In this document: positions 14,760 through 26,461 of the stretch, piece after piece | Numbering within the stretch: position 1 is the stretch's first letter | Layout: each line of letters begins with the position of its first letter | Assembly (NCBI GenBank): GCA_002749535.1 | Contig: MZZL01000392.1 | Span: 439,229-503,228 of the forward strand | Length of the DNA stretch: 64,000 nt | Reading direction: 5' to 3' | Source of the DNA: Apophysomyces variabilis | Lineage: Eukaryota; Mucoromycota; Mucoromycetes; Mucorales; Mucoraceae | Made by a program: the position numbers and the translations under genes | Notes under the pieces: model-generated | Database searches by the model: none | What the model saw: only the letters and a program-made list of their open reading frames with translations | Told to the model about the DNA's origin: nothing

Positions 14760-16012
14760 TTGGATAGTGAAAGAAAGAGAGAAAGAAGCAAACACTCTAT
14801 TTTGACAGAGGGTGTAAAGTTGGATTTCACGAGAACTGCGCCATATATATGTGGATAGAAAGACAGAAAAAAAAAGACCCAAAGTATCAAAGTTAAGTAG
14901 TACAAGAGAGGGAGAGAGAGAAAGACGTACGAAGGCAAAGCCTAGCATAATTGAAACCATGCAATCCAGAATTTAGGGGGATGACTGATCGAAAGTGTAT
15001 CATCGTTTTCCCGGTTTTTCATCTTAACGTAGGACAAACACCCCCAAACAGAGTCGTACTCTCTTCTTCTCTTTTCCGTTTAGATTTTACGAACGAAAAC
15101 GATCTGTATTTGTTCTTACAAGCAGAATAAAACACAGATGCCGCTATCTATATTCATTGTATTCATTTTGCTCGTCTTTAAGAAAGGTTTAGATGCGCAG
15201 CAATAAAATAATAAATGCCCCCTGCAACTTGCGACAAAATGAAAGGGGCACGGTCGTCACGGAATTTGCATTTATCGAACATGCATAGAACAGCTCCTGA
15301 ATGTTTAAGAAATCGCAATTATTGAAGAACAAAGAAAAATAGTATAGCCTCTTGTCAGGATGAGCAAAAGATATATCAGCCACTAACTCATTGTACCACG
15401 TTCCCTACCCAATGAACTATGGATGCCAATGATACACAGGCCTCTGAAGTTTCTCGCACCTTACCATTGAACCAGTCTTTTAAAAAAAAGTACATCATTG
15501 GTTCTAAACGAATCCTGGACCATGAAAAAGAAAGCATAGTGTTGCACATCTTATCAAAGTTTCATTCAATGAGAGTAAAGATACAGAGAAGAACGTATAA
15601 TGTTTACTGGAACTTTTCTGTTGCCTATATTGTGAATTAACAATGAGATAAAAAAGTTCGAGACTCCTTTTCTCTCTTCTGTAAGCTATAAGATACACCC
15701 AATCATCATTTTGTCTTGCATGAATCCACCAAACATATCTTTAATTCTAAACAGGAAAAAGAAACTAGCTAAAAATCGCACATGCTTTTTAATATGTATA
15801 AAGAAAAAGGAAACGCACATTTCTGTTTTGTTCAAGAGACCTGAAGAAAGCAGCAGGAAGCTCATCTATTCATTTCTTTATTTTACTATGAGGGAAATCT
15901 CCGTGTGGGGAGAAATGCTTGTTGGCCTCATTTGACTTGTGGTTGAAAAATTATCCTTTCCGAGACCGCTTTGCGTTCTTTCAAAGCCCTTGCCTTTTTT
16001 TAATTAGCCGCT
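14760..16012. other. Intergenic between divergent genes
   Basis: This is the shared upstream region of the ADAL-type gene (minus) and the oxysterol-binding gene (plus). A 73-codon ATG frame at 15419-15640 on the plus strand begins MDANDTQASEVSRTLPL and is somewhat protein-like. It has no recognisable domain and no supporting signals, so I do not call it a gene. I see nothing else. Confidence 0.45.
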
Positions 16013-16016
16013 CATC

Positions 16017-16085
16017 GTTTCTCTCTCTCTCTCTTTTTCTCTCTTGCACTCTTTTACCTTCTCTTTCGCTTTTCCCTTTTTACTG
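16017..16085 (+). promoter_or_regulatory. CT-rich tract directly upstream of the OSBP start
   Basis: A nearly pure pyrimidine stretch (CTCTCTCT and TTTTC blocks) ends about ten bases before the ATG at 16096. Pyrimidine tracts are common in core promoters and 5' leaders of fungal housekeeping genes, and a similar one precedes the RhoGEF gene. The regulatory role is inferred. Confidence 0.4.
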
Positions 16086-16095
16086 GTTTCTCACC

Positions 16096-17751
16096 ATGGT
16101 TCTCGGGAGATTCTCTAGCAAACGTCAAAGTAAAGTTGATAACAACAGTGGCAATGCCAGCGGTGATAAAACACCCACGGTGAGCGATGTCGATGAGCTC
16201 TCCATTAGTCATGTTGAACCGGGCACCAAGGGCCAATTCCGCGAATTCTTGAAAACCGTCGTCAGTTTCACCGGCGATCTCTCATCATTAACTTGCCCAG
16301 CATTCTTCTTGAATGGACTTTCACTGCTCGAATACGGGTAAGATAGAAAATACCATACAAAAGACAACCCATTCTTAGTTTTTTTTTTATTTTTGTTACT
16401 CCGGGATCACTCAATCCCTATTTTAGCACTTATTGGGGTGACCATCCTTCCTGGTAAGAGAGAAAACATAAGCTCATGTCACACAGTGACTTAATCTTCC
16501 TCGTTTTCTTTACTCTCTCACTAGCTTTTCATCGATCAGTACACCAACAGATCCAAAGGGTAAATCCTCTCATTGCTTTTCTTTTAGACCGAGAAAAAAA
16601 AGGTTAGCATGAAATTTTAATCCTGTTTTAGAACGTATGCTGGCTGTGACGCGATGGTTCATGTCGACGTTATGGGGAAGTTATGCTTCACGCTGTACGA
16701 ATGGTCTTACCGAGAAAAAGCCGTATAATCCTATTTTGGGCGAACAATTCCATTGTACCCTAGGTGATGTGAAATGTGTTTGTGAACAAGGTAAAACGAA
16801 CAAAGGAAAAATAGAGTATCTTTGTTATTATCGTACGAATCAGGCTAATTTTGTTTTCCTACGTTTGCTTCAGTGTGCCACCATCCTCCAATCTCTGCAT
16901 TTTACTTAGAAGACGAAAAAGCGGGCGTCTCGCTAAATGGCCATTGTAAGTACCGAGAAATAACCAAAAAAAAAGACAAATAAGGAGAGAGAGAGAGAGA
17001 GATTTTGATCTTGTTGTTTTCTAACACGTATATGTAAGGCGGTCAGAAATCCAGATTTAAGGGTACAAGCATAAAGATTGAACAAGTTGGACGAGCTGTT
17101 CTGTATGTTAAGCCTTGGGATGAGGTATACCTGATCGATTTCCCGGATTTGCTGATACGTGGGGTCTTGACGGGCGCAGCCTATATTGAATTGGGAGGCG
17201 TATGCACTATTTCGAGCACCAATGGCACCAAGGCTGTTATTGAATTTGTACCAAAACCATGGTTTGGCGGTGAATACAATCATATCAAGGGAACCATTTC
17301 GTCTGATGGACAAGAGTGCTACACCTTGTCTGGTCGATGGAGTCATCAGTCTTATTATGTTAAATCAGGAGATTCTACCAAGGAGCTCTTGTTTGACGCA
17401 GAAGCCGAACCCATGGCAGAGCGAGTGACACCTCCTTTGGAGTCACAGCAGGAAAATGAGTCGCATCGTCTCTGGGGAAAGGTCACTGAAGCCTTGAAAG
17501 TGAAGAATTACGGTGTAGCCACAGCAGAAAAGACAAAGATCGAGGATTGGCAGCGCAAGCTGAGAAAAGAACGTGCTGATAACAATGACACTTGGTCGCC
17601 GGCACTATTCAATTTTGAGAGAGATGAAGCACCAGCCAATGATTACGCGAAACGAAGTATTTCGTTGAAAAGTGCGATGGTGGGCAAACCATTGTTAGAC
17701 GACGGAGCCTGGACTTACACCAAATCCCTTCATCTTCGCGATCAGCAATAA
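16096..17751 (+). CDS. Oxysterol-binding protein, Kes1/Osh4 type
   Basis: A lipid-transfer protein of about 400 residues that exchanges sterol and PI4P between membranes. The first exon begins MVLGRFSSKR and runs to GLSLLEYG. Two very short exons follow (TYWGDHPSC and FSSISTPTDPKE). Then comes RMLAVTRWFMSTLWGSY and KKPYNPILGEQFHC, and the ORP signature EQVCHHPPISAFYLED (canonical EQVSHHPP with Ser to Cys), assembled across an intron. Later exons contain FPDLLIRGVLTG, KPWFGGEYNHIKG and a basic DWQRKLRKER region that binds phosphoinositide in the family. There is no PH, ankyrin or FFAT segment, so it is the short cytosolic form. The ATG at 16096 follows a pyrimidine-rich leader. All splice joins inspected are GT-AG and stay in frame. 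Confidence 0.93.
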
Positions 17752-18355
17752 TCCTTTTCCTTTCTTTTTTTTTTCTTATTTCTCTACTCTTCTACGTCCC
17801 TCTACTAATTTTTTTTTGCTCATGCTGTTCTTTTCTTCATTTCTGTTCTTTTTTATCTGGACGTTTTTGTTTCGTACTATTGGTATCCCGTCTCGGATCT
17901 TTTGTTCTGTTGATGGTAGGATGATAAAAAAATATTAAAAACTTTCGGATCACGTTACATCGTAACGTGAAATATAGAGCTAAACTCAACGTGTTTTCTT
18001 ATCATTTTGACTGTCAAAGTTCACCTTTGATCTTCTCATAGGATCTATGGAAAATAGCAAAATATTGTTTCGGGAAATATGGGGCATTGGGTTGTTCTAG
18101 ATAGGTAGTGTGCATACTTTTTGCTAAATGCTTGTATTTTTTATATTCTCAGGTCTATATACCACAGTTTAGTCAAAAAGTGAAGACAATAAGACATGTC
18201 CCTGTATTGAATGAGCCCAACATAGCGCGGATCCTTGTTATCCACATGTTCTGCCTTAGGGAACAAGCCAGGACAAGGCAAGCCATTTTGGTTCTCCGAA
18301 CTAAAGTTTTCAACAAAAAAAAAAGCTGGAATGGGCATTAGCTCCACTTGTATTC
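17752..18355. other. Intergenic between OSBP and TIM22
   Basis: There are T-rich 3' flanking sequences of the oxysterol-binding gene, then the TIM22 upstream region. A 77-codon frame at 18108-18341 has no family resemblance. I see nothing further. Confidence 0.5.
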
Positions 18356-18380
18356 CACACACACACACATATATATATAT
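18356..18380 (+). repeat. (AC)n(AT)n microsatellite abutting the TIM22 start codon
   Basis: An AC run passes into an AT run whose last two bases are the first two bases of the TIM22 ATG. Length variation here would change the immediate translation-start context. Confidence 0.7.
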
Positions 18381-19112
18381 GGCGAATCCAATGGCAGGTG
18401 CTGGTCCTCTCGGTGGACCATCGGGCATGAGCGAACAAGAACAACAAACGATTCGCATGATACAGGGTGCTATGGAATCATGTGTCTTCAAAACTGGCAT
18501 GTCAGGCGTAGCAGGTAACAATCGAAACGTGGAAAAAGAAACAAAGCAAGCAATGCATACTAATGCCTTTTTTTGCATTGGACAAATTACCTAAGGTTTT
18601 GCTATGGGTGCTGCCTTTGGTTTGTTCATGTCTTCATTTGAATATTCGGGACCCATGATGAATGAGGAAATGGTGAATCAGACCACAAAACAACAATTGA
18701 AAACAGCCCTTAAAGACATGGGCACACGATCTTACTCCATGGCCAAAAACTTCGCAGTCGTGGGTGCCATTTATTCTGGAACAGAGTGTTGCATTGAATC
18801 GGTAAAGTTTGGATTTTTTTTTGTTTAATGGATGGAAAGAGGGCGTCTTATTCATAAAAATGTGATAATTGTTGTGTAGTATCGCGCCAAAAATGATATT
18901 TACAATAGTGTGGCTGCTGGTTGTTTTACAGGAGGTGTACTTGCCGCTCGGGCTGGTCCTCAAGCAGCGGCGTTTGGCTGTGCAGGCTTCGCAGCCTTCT
19001 CATCCGCTATTGAATGGTAAGAAAATGATCAAGCAGAAAAGAAAAACGTCCAAGCTGATTCACTCTTTTTGATTATTATTATTTCTCTAGGTATATGCAT
19101 CGGGATGCCTAG
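18379..19112 (+). CDS. TIM22: Mitochondrial inner-membrane carrier translocase subunit Tim22
   Basis: Four exons give about 175 residues, the usual Tim22 size. Tim22 forms the twin-pore channel that inserts carrier proteins into the mitochondrial inner membrane. The N-terminus [16 protein letters not shown] leads to [14 protein letters not shown], split by intron 1 and continuing [13 protein letters not shown]. Then come [19 protein letters not shown] and, after intron 3, [19 protein letters not shown], the hallmark Tim17/22/23 repeat. The last exon completes AIEWYMHRDA. The conserved cysteines in the family positions (SCVF and ECCIE) are present. The ATG is embedded in a dinucleotide repeat. 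No other start is plausible. Confidence 0.94.
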
Positions 19113-19419
19113 ATTGTGTATAGTCTTTTTCTTTTTTTTTTTTCAAAAACAAAAGGTTAGATATACCAGAGCATAGATTTGGTTAAAGGAAACAGCAAGA
19201 AATGAAAAAAAAAGCAAAAGCAAGGAATAGAGTTTGTTTCTTTGAAACAGTTTTATTTAGCAAAGAAGGGTGCTTGTTTCCTCGTGCATGGATGAAGGAA
19301 AATGACCATCCAAGGCAAGTTGCCTTGAATGAGGTTGCTGTTTGAAGGCTTCTCGCGGATAAATATCAATGTTGATTTATCTTCTTTTCACGTATCCTGT
19401 TTTCTGTCCCATCGAGTCT

Positions 19420-20107
19420 AGCAACGTTTTTCCGGATTCATGCTAGCTGTTCTCTGCTCAATGCATAGCGAATTTCTTCCATAAGATGTCGTTCAATCTT
19501 TGTTTATTGATAAATATTATAGCAGCCGCATAGATTGCGTTCATTTCAAGCGGGTCGGTCTTACTGAAGCCGCAAGGCACATGATACTCCCAACCTTCAT
19601 CTAGGCCAATTGGTATTTTTGCTTATTGACAGAATTCTTTTGCTGCCATTTTGTGTTTGTTCGACATCTTTTGGTTGCTGCAAGCTCTGGTTCAGACACG
19701 TTTTCGTTGGATGTGCTGCATTGACATCCAACGATTTATCGTGGTTTCAAATTCGCAACAGGCGGCTGCTTCTTATTGGCTGAGAGCCCATTTTAGGTGG
19801 AGGCGGTTTTCGCCGCGATAGGCGTGTACATAAGCTTGAGATAACTTGACAATTACTTTAGAAAAAGTTGGAAGCCAACCGTAAAGATAGACTATTGCAA
19901 TAAAATAGTTTGTTTACTGGTTTAATAACATAGTCGGTCCAGAAAGTTAGTGACAAACAATGAAAAGAATCTTGGTCAACTGTGAATTTTTTTTACTTCG
20001 GGCACAAACATTAGGAAACTCCGCTTCTTTCTTTTTCTTTCAATTCCTTTTTTACTCCGCAGCCCTGTCCGTTTCGCCCACTTTTTTTTTTTTTTTTTTT
20101 TTTTTTT
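19420..20107. repeat. First copy of a duplicated ~690-bp segment flanking the N gap
   Basis: This stretch matches 20275-20962 at a constant offset of 855 bases, with no difference seen on inspection. It contains a CCAAT-like box (ATTGGCTGAGAG) and ends in a long T run. Copy 1 is followed by a short unique sequence and then Ns. Copy 2 is followed directly by the next gene. It is most likely one genomic segment represented twice. Confidence 0.85.
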
Positions 20108-20133
20108 CCATGTTCACTTTTTGCTTGCCCCCC

Positions 20134-20274
20134 NNNNNNNNNNNNNNNNNNNNNNNNNNNNNNNNNNNNNNNNNNNNNNNNNNNNNNNNNNNNNNNNNNN
20201 NNNNNNNNNNNNNNNNNNNNNNNNNNNNNNNNNNNNNNNNNNNNNNNNNNNNNNNNNNNNNNNNNNNNNNNNNN
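20134..20274. other. Assembly gap, 141 Ns
   Basis: The unknown bases sit between the two copies of the duplicated segment, just after a homopolymer T run. That is a typical place for an assembler to stop. Confidence 0.98.
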
Positions 20275-20936
20275 AGCAACGTTTTTCCGGATTCATGCTA
20301 GCTGTTCTCTGCTCAATGCATAGCGAATTTCTTCCATAAGATGTCGTTCAATCTTTGTTTATTGATAAATATTATAGCAGCCGCATAGATTGCGTTCATT
20401 TCAAGCGGGTCGGTCTTACTGAAGCCGCAAGGCACATGATACTCCCAACCTTCATCTAGGCCAATTGGTATTTTTGCTTATTGACAGAATTCTTTTGCTG
20501 CCATTTTGTGTTTGTTCGACATCTTTTGGTTGCTGCAAGCTCTGGTTCAGACACGTTTTCGTTGGATGTGCTGCATTGACATCCAACGATTTATCGTGGT
20601 TTCAAATTCGCAACAGGCGGCTGCTTCTTATTGGCTGAGAGCCCATTTTAGGTGGAGGCGGTTTTCGCCGCGATAGGCGTGTACATAAGCTTGAGATAAC
20701 TTGACAATTACTTTAGAAAAAGTTGGAAGCCAACCGTAAAGATAGACTATTGCAATAAAATAGTTTGTTTACTGGTTTAATAACATAGTCGGTCCAGAAA
20801 GTTAGTGACAAACAATGAAAAGAATCTTGGTCAACTGTGAATTTTTTTTACTTCGGGCACAAACATTAGGAAACTCCGCTTCTTTCTTTTTCTTTCAATT
20901 CCTTTTTTACTCCGCAGCCCTGTCCGTTTCGCCCAC

Positions 20937-20962
<26 letters not shown>
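20275..20962. repeat. Second copy of the duplicated segment; upstream region of the Swc5 gene
   Basis: This is the same sequence as 19420-20107. It ends in a poly-T tract about 20 bases before the Swc5 start codon, so this copy is probably the true promoter region. Confidence 0.85.
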
Positions 20963-20968
<6 letters not shown>

Positions 20969-20982
20969 TAGTCATATTCTGA

Positions 20983-22076
20983 ATGGCACCCACCGTCGAT
21001 CATGAAACAGAACGCAAGCTTCCTTACAAAAATCAGATCCTGTTAGCGGCAGAATTGGAGAGCGATTCTGAAGACGATTCAGACTATGTGCCCGATCGTG
21101 AGTTATCCATGGCATGCCACTTGTTTGAATGACAAAATTATCACATTACTTACTTGCGCGTCCTTTTTTTTTCTTTGATCGATAGAAGCCGGAAGTGAAA
21201 CTGAGGAAGAAAACGACACAGGTGATAACCAAGTACCAGGAGATATTACTGTGTCAAAACGGAAGCTGAAGGGAGACGGTCCATTAAGCAAAAGACAAAG
21301 GTAAAAGAAAAGATAAAGTCCCGCTTCTTTTAACGAATGACAAACAGGACAAACGATACCTTGACTTCAACAGAATCCGATAGGAAGGCGAGATTGGATG
21401 CTATTTGGGCAGAGATGAATAGTCAACCAGAGGATAGGAAGAAACGACCCTTCCTATCTACCGTGGCTGTAGAGGATACGGCAAACTGCGATAACAACAA
21501 CAACAACAACAAACAGCCTCTGGATGATATTTCTTCCTGTGTCAACTGTACAGATCGACTGAAGAAACAGGACCATGGGTAAGTTAGCAAAAAGTAAAAA
21601 AGTCTCAAGGTGTTCGCAAGTGAAAAATTACCATGGGCTAACTTTTCCCTTGTTCGTTCTTTCTCTTTCTTTCCCTCTACTTTTCTGGGCTTACTTTCTC
21701 ATTGGACGTTGACAAAAAAAAGTGTGGGATCGCCCGTCAGGAAAAAGCCGGCCATTGTACGACCTAAATCAACTCTAGGTGACCTGGTGTCACAATACAA
21801 TATCAAGGTGCCCAAGCTCAACACATTGGAAAAGAGTCGATTGGATTGGCAGGGCTATGTTGATCGAGCAGGTATCCGTGAGGATTTAAAGTACCGAAAC
21901 AAAGATGGGTAAGGACCTTTTTCATTATTTAGCTGAGGGTGGTCTCCTTTTTCATCGTGAAGCTCATTCCTTCCCTTTTTTTTTTTAGTTATATGGAAAA
22001 AGTGGCCTTCCTACAACGTGTGGATGATCGACGATTGACTCAATTGAAGGCTGGTCAAAAAGCAAGCAAGAGATAG
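20983..22076 (+). CDS. BCNT-domain chromatin protein (Swc5/CFDP1 type)
   Basis: Five exons encode about 270 residues. Swc5 is a subunit of the SWR1 complex that deposits histone H2A.Z in the nucleus. The N-terminal half is acidic and disordered (AAELESDSEDDSDYVPD), typical of the histone-binding region, and carries an Asn run. A short conserved block ARLDAIWAEMN follows. The C-terminal BCNT domain is diagnostic: LEKSRLDWQGYVDRAGIRED, then KYRNKDGYMEKVAFLQRVDD across the last intron, ending QKASKR. The start is the ATG at 20983, shortly after the poly-T tract. All introns are GT-AG and the joins keep frame. Confidence 0.92.
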
Positions 22077-22962
22077 ATGTTTCATGCAAGCTGCAGCCTC
22101 TGAATTTGTTTCTTTTTTTTTTTTCCCTTCTCTTACGCGCACCTATGCATACATTTCGTATACGCACCCACCCCTTCCCCTTTCCACCCTTTCATATCCC
22201 AATCCAGACCAAAAAAAAAAGCCAAGCCTTTTCAAAAAAATTCCCAAATAGCCCTTCCTCTTTGTAATTAAGAAAAAAGTTAGTGTATATTTTTCCTCTT
22301 TTTTTAACAAAAAAAAAACCAGTTCCGAGTTTTCACTTCTTTGTATTGTCTATACTCCTATTCATGCTGGATTTCTCTTGAATGCGTCCATGACTTTACA
22401 TTAATTTATCTGGCAGCGGATGAGTTGATGGAAGAAAGACCGCCAAAAAAGAATGACGGTCCAATGATTTATCCTATCAAATGTAATCTATACTCTAATT
22501 CATGCAAAGAATCCACTTCCGGAAGGGGATGGCAAGTTAAAGAAACAGACTTTGCCATTCAACCTCATTTCAATTTTTTTTTTTTGCTTTCATCATGCAA
22601 CAAGGCAAACAAAGGCTTATCCTTAAAGAGACGAGAAAAGGGTGAATAAAAAAGAAGAGGGAGATTTGGAATATAGAGCGAACGAAGGAAAAAAAGAGAG
22701 AGAGAGAGAGGGACATAATCCTCTGCATCATGACGTGATATGACTCTTCTATGCTTACCATTTTTGGGTTATGATTTGGCTTGATCCCAAGAATCCGGTT
22801 GTTTGGGACAAGACATCAAAGGAAAAAAAAAATCTACGAGACATGATTGTTTATATCAGCAAACAAAAAGGAATATAAGTTAATAAGAAAAAAGAGAGAA
22901 TAAACCCACTTGATCTCTATCTCTCTTTGAATACAGACTGCTATCCATTGTTATTGTCCTTG
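22077..22962. other. Intergenic between Swc5 and GH9 genes
   Basis: The 3' flank is A/T-homopolymer rich, followed by a purine-rich segment (AGAGAGAG near 22700). A 102-codon frame at 22341-22649 resembles nothing known. No RNA gene or mobile element was seen. Confidence 0.5.
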
Positions 22963-25194
22963 ATGCATTGGCTTGTCCTCTCTCTTTTTCATGTGACCAT
23001 TGTTACCGATGTTATTGCCTGTCCGACAACCTTGGTCATAGATCAGAGAAAGGTCAATCCTCATTATATGGCTTTATTAAATCATTCCATGTGGTTTTAT
23101 GAAGCCCAACGCAGTGGCAAGTTACCCGAAACAAACAGAGTTCCATGGTAGGAAGAGAGATGAATAAAGAAAAAAAAACAAGTTGTTGCCTACAGAATCC
23201 CGTTTTTTGTCTTCTTTTTCATCATCATTATTGTTATTATTAGGCGCAGTGATTCAGCTCTGTCGGATGGAAATGATCATGGTGTCGATCTTGTAGGTGG
23301 TTACTACGATGCAGGGTTTGTTTTCCTTCCTCGAGCTCCATCGATGGAACAAGAAAAAATGCCTTATTTATCCTCTCTTTTCTTCTATTTCATAGGAATT
23401 ACCTTAAATTCACCTTGCCTTTGGCGCATTCGATTTGCTTATTGTCTTGGGGTGCTCTTGAGTGGTGGGAGGGTTATGTCAAAGCCAATCAATGCGAACA
23501 CTTACGTGAAACAATTCAATGGGGAACAGATTGGTTGATGAAAGCTCATCCTAAAAAGGACGTGCTCTACGTTCAGGTAAAAAGCAAGGTTCAAAGATGC
23601 TTGTCTAAATTGATATAATGCATCCCCATTTTTTCCACGATCAATTCCATCAATGTACACAGGTCGGCAATGGGGAGATTGACAATGACTATTGGGGCAA
23701 GTAGTTTAAAAAGAAAAAGAAAGAGAGGAGCAAAACTTTCTCCTTTTCCCCAATTCTCTGCTAAAGAAAAGAAGGAACCAAAAAAAAAAAAGCTTAGGTC
23801 CTGATAAACATATTCCCACACCTCGTCCATCTTACTGTGTAAATGCGACTTCTCCTGGTACGGATGTCGTTGCCATGGCTGCCAGTGCGCTCGCTTCCGC
23901 CGCCCTCGTGTTCCGAAAAATGGTAGGTCAACAGGTCTATGCGGACGAACTAGTATCGCATGCCATCGAACTCTATAATTTTGCAGAACAAGCACAACCT
24001 TGGCAAATCTATACCGAAGCTGTGCCCGAGGCCAAAGAGATGTATGCTACGGACAATTACACAAGCCAACTGGTCTATGGTGCCCTCTGGCTGTATCGTG
24101 CCACGAACCAGACGCATTACCTACACAAGGCCTCTTATTACTTTGACTGGTTCGATCTTGCTTTGCCTAAGGAAAAACAAAAAGAGCTTGCACCGATGGA
24201 TTGGAGCGATCCGACAGGCGCTGTTTATCTCTTGGGCGCTCAACTCGATCCTACCAAGCCTCGATACCAACGCTCGGCCGAAATCTATCTGGATCGTCTG
24301 CTTCAGATCGGCAAGAAGAGCAACAGCAGTACTATTACTAAGGCGTGCCAAACAACCGACGATGGTTTACTTTGGTGTGACAACTACAGTCGCTCGAATT
24401 CACTCGTGATTGCTCAGAACATGGCCTTTCTAGCCCTGATCTACAGTGAACGGCTCGATCCCTCGAAAAAACACTACCGTAGGTTTGCTCTTCAACAACT
24501 CGATTATCTCTTGGGTAAAAACAGAATGTAAGGTTTCAGTGCCCAAAGGGAAAAGTGGGCATGCTTCTGTAGACTTACGCACTTCTTTTTTTTTTTTGGC
24601 TTGTACCATGATCCTTCATCCTTGGCAACGAACATCACCATCACCGTACGCAAAAAAAATTTCAATGATCAAAAGGTTGACTCCATATGTGGTGGGTATC
24701 CATCCCAATTCACCTCAGAACCCACATCATGCTGGGGCCTCGGGGGGCCAAGATCTGGTCCACATGGATAGTTCGCCTCCTCAAGAAAGACACGTCCTTT
24801 ACGGTAAGCTTTCCCTGAACCACCCCCCAGAACTCTCAACAAAGGCTTTTTTTTGTCTTCAAAATTATTACCAGGGGCTGTCGTTGGGGGTCCGGGAAAA
24901 GATGATCTGTTTTATGATGAACGTGAAGACTGGGCTCAATCTGAAGTGGCTTTGGATTACAATGCTCCTTTCCAGGGCCTGGTGGCCTTTCAACTTTGTC
25001 AAGACGCCGCCATGGTGACCGATCCACCTTATGTCTCGATCCATGCACCTCGACCTGTCTTTGGCAAACCTACGCCTCCTCCTACTTCTCCTTCTACCCT
25101 ACCTATCTGGACCCTGGTGCTTTTGGTCCTTTCCGCCCTTAGTCTATTATTCACTGTCTTTGCTCTCGTCTACTTTTTGGAAAGAAAAAATTAA
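22963..25194 (+). CDS. GH9 endoglucanase-like protein with C-terminal membrane anchor
   Basis: Seven exons give about 550 residues. The start MHWLVLSLFHVTIVTDVIAC is a signal peptide; the frame is open upstream but has no ATG. Glycoside hydrolase family 9 cleaves beta-1,4-glucan by an inverting mechanism. Conserved blocks appear in order: MWFYEAQRSGKLP, WRSDSALSDGNDHGVDLVGG, YYDAGN, YLKFTLPLAHS, WLMKAHPKKDVLYVQVGNGE, DNDYWGPDKHIPTPRPSYC, PHHAGASGG and the catalytic-acid region REDWAQSEVALDYNAPF. After a Pro/Thr linker, one hydrophobic helix (TLVLLVLSALSLLFTVFALV) and RKN anchor it to the plasma membrane or wall face. The motif DAGD, whose second Asp is the catalytic base, reads DAGN here across an intron, so activity may be impaired. 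The intron after DYWG needs a GC donor (GCAAGT). Family is certain; activity is uncertain. Confidence 0.92.
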
Positions 25195-26461
25195 AGTTTA
25201 TGCTTTGTAAAGCTTATGTCACCTTAAGCTTTTATTTTTTTTTGTTTCGGCCAAAAAAAAAAATAAAGCGATTTAAGGGAACAATATATGAGAATGAGAT
25301 AAAAGAAGTGAGTCACTGACTTAAAAAAGCAAACAGATGCTCCTACTTCTTATCATTTTGTCTGCGAAGGGTTCCCCGCCTCTCCCCGGTCCTTTTTTTT
25401 TTCCAAAGAGAGAAAAACCACGTAGTCTCTCTCACACACACACTCACACACAAACACACTATCCACGTATCTATGAACAAATGTATTGTACTTAAATTTT
25501 TTTTCCGTTGACAGAAACGAACAGAAAAAGAAGTGGCTGTCGTCAGTTTTAGAAGGACAAAGTGAATAGCACGTGGCAAAAACATGGGGCACTGTTCTCC
25601 TAATGCGCTAGTCATACACTTACTTATTGGCTTACAGTACATTTTCAGATGATTTTTAGTTCTTGGTTTGCAAAGATGGTACAAAGTCTATTTGCAGTAT
25701 TTTTATGATGTCCTGATATAGACAGATTGTACTACTTTTCTTTAATAAATGAGAATGACGGGAAGAGAGAGAGAGAGAAAAGAAGAAAACAGATCTAGAA
25801 GGGGGCATGAGTATAAAAGAGATTAGATGTATTTAAGGAAAAAAGAAGAGAGAAGAGTGCATGTAGTAATATAAGAAATTATTAATATAGAAGAGAACGA
25901 AAAAAGAGAGAGAAAGAGAAATGGGGACATAATTAAACAGACAGTTAACAAATGCAAATAATGCGTGGATCGTCTAAGGGTTTTTTTTTGGGGGCTTAAT
26001 GGAAGAAAGAAAATGCAATACTTAAAGAAAAAAAAAGAAGAAAAAGAAAAAGACAATGAGAAGAGAGGATAGTATATACAACATTTGAATAGAGAGAAAT
26101 GATTTTGGGCATATATGGTTTTTTTGGGTCTTGCTGTGTGCAAAGTGTGCATGTATCAATGTAGTGTGTGTTGCGGTGTGTCTGTGTCGTGCTTTTTCTT
26201 TTCCGTTTTTTTTCTTTTTTTGTAATTTTGTTGTACTTCTTTTTTTTGGAGTCGATCGAAAACGAGTGCGTGTATACGAAGGTAGAAAAAATATGGATGC
26301 AGGTGCAGGTCTATAAACGTTTGCGGAAATCAAATGTGTGTGTATATGATAAAGGGACAACGAGGAGAAACGTGCAGTGGATTGGGATCAAAGGTGAAGG
26401 CGAAATATAGGTATGTAGGGTGTATGTCGAGATGCCCGGCGTTTCATCCTTTTTCGTTCAT
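25195..26461. other. Convergent 3' intergenic region
   Basis: Two genes converge here. The sequence is dominated by purine/pyrimidine-biased simple repeats (GAGAGA, CA runs near 25430, A and T homopolymers). Overlapping open frames on the minus strand (25343-25684, 25823-26360) are low-complexity artefacts. I see no gene. Confidence 0.6.

Noticed and set aside
14760..14960. N-terminal extension of the ADAL-type deaminase
   Set aside because: The frame is open to 14960 and has an ATG, but the added residues are hydrophobic low-complexity sequence from a pyrimidine tract. The conserved family start fits 14759.
25823..26360. Overlapping 109- and 112-codon minus-strand frames
   Set aside because: They translate purine/pyrimidine simple repeats into Ser, Leu, Phe and Lys runs and have no family signal.
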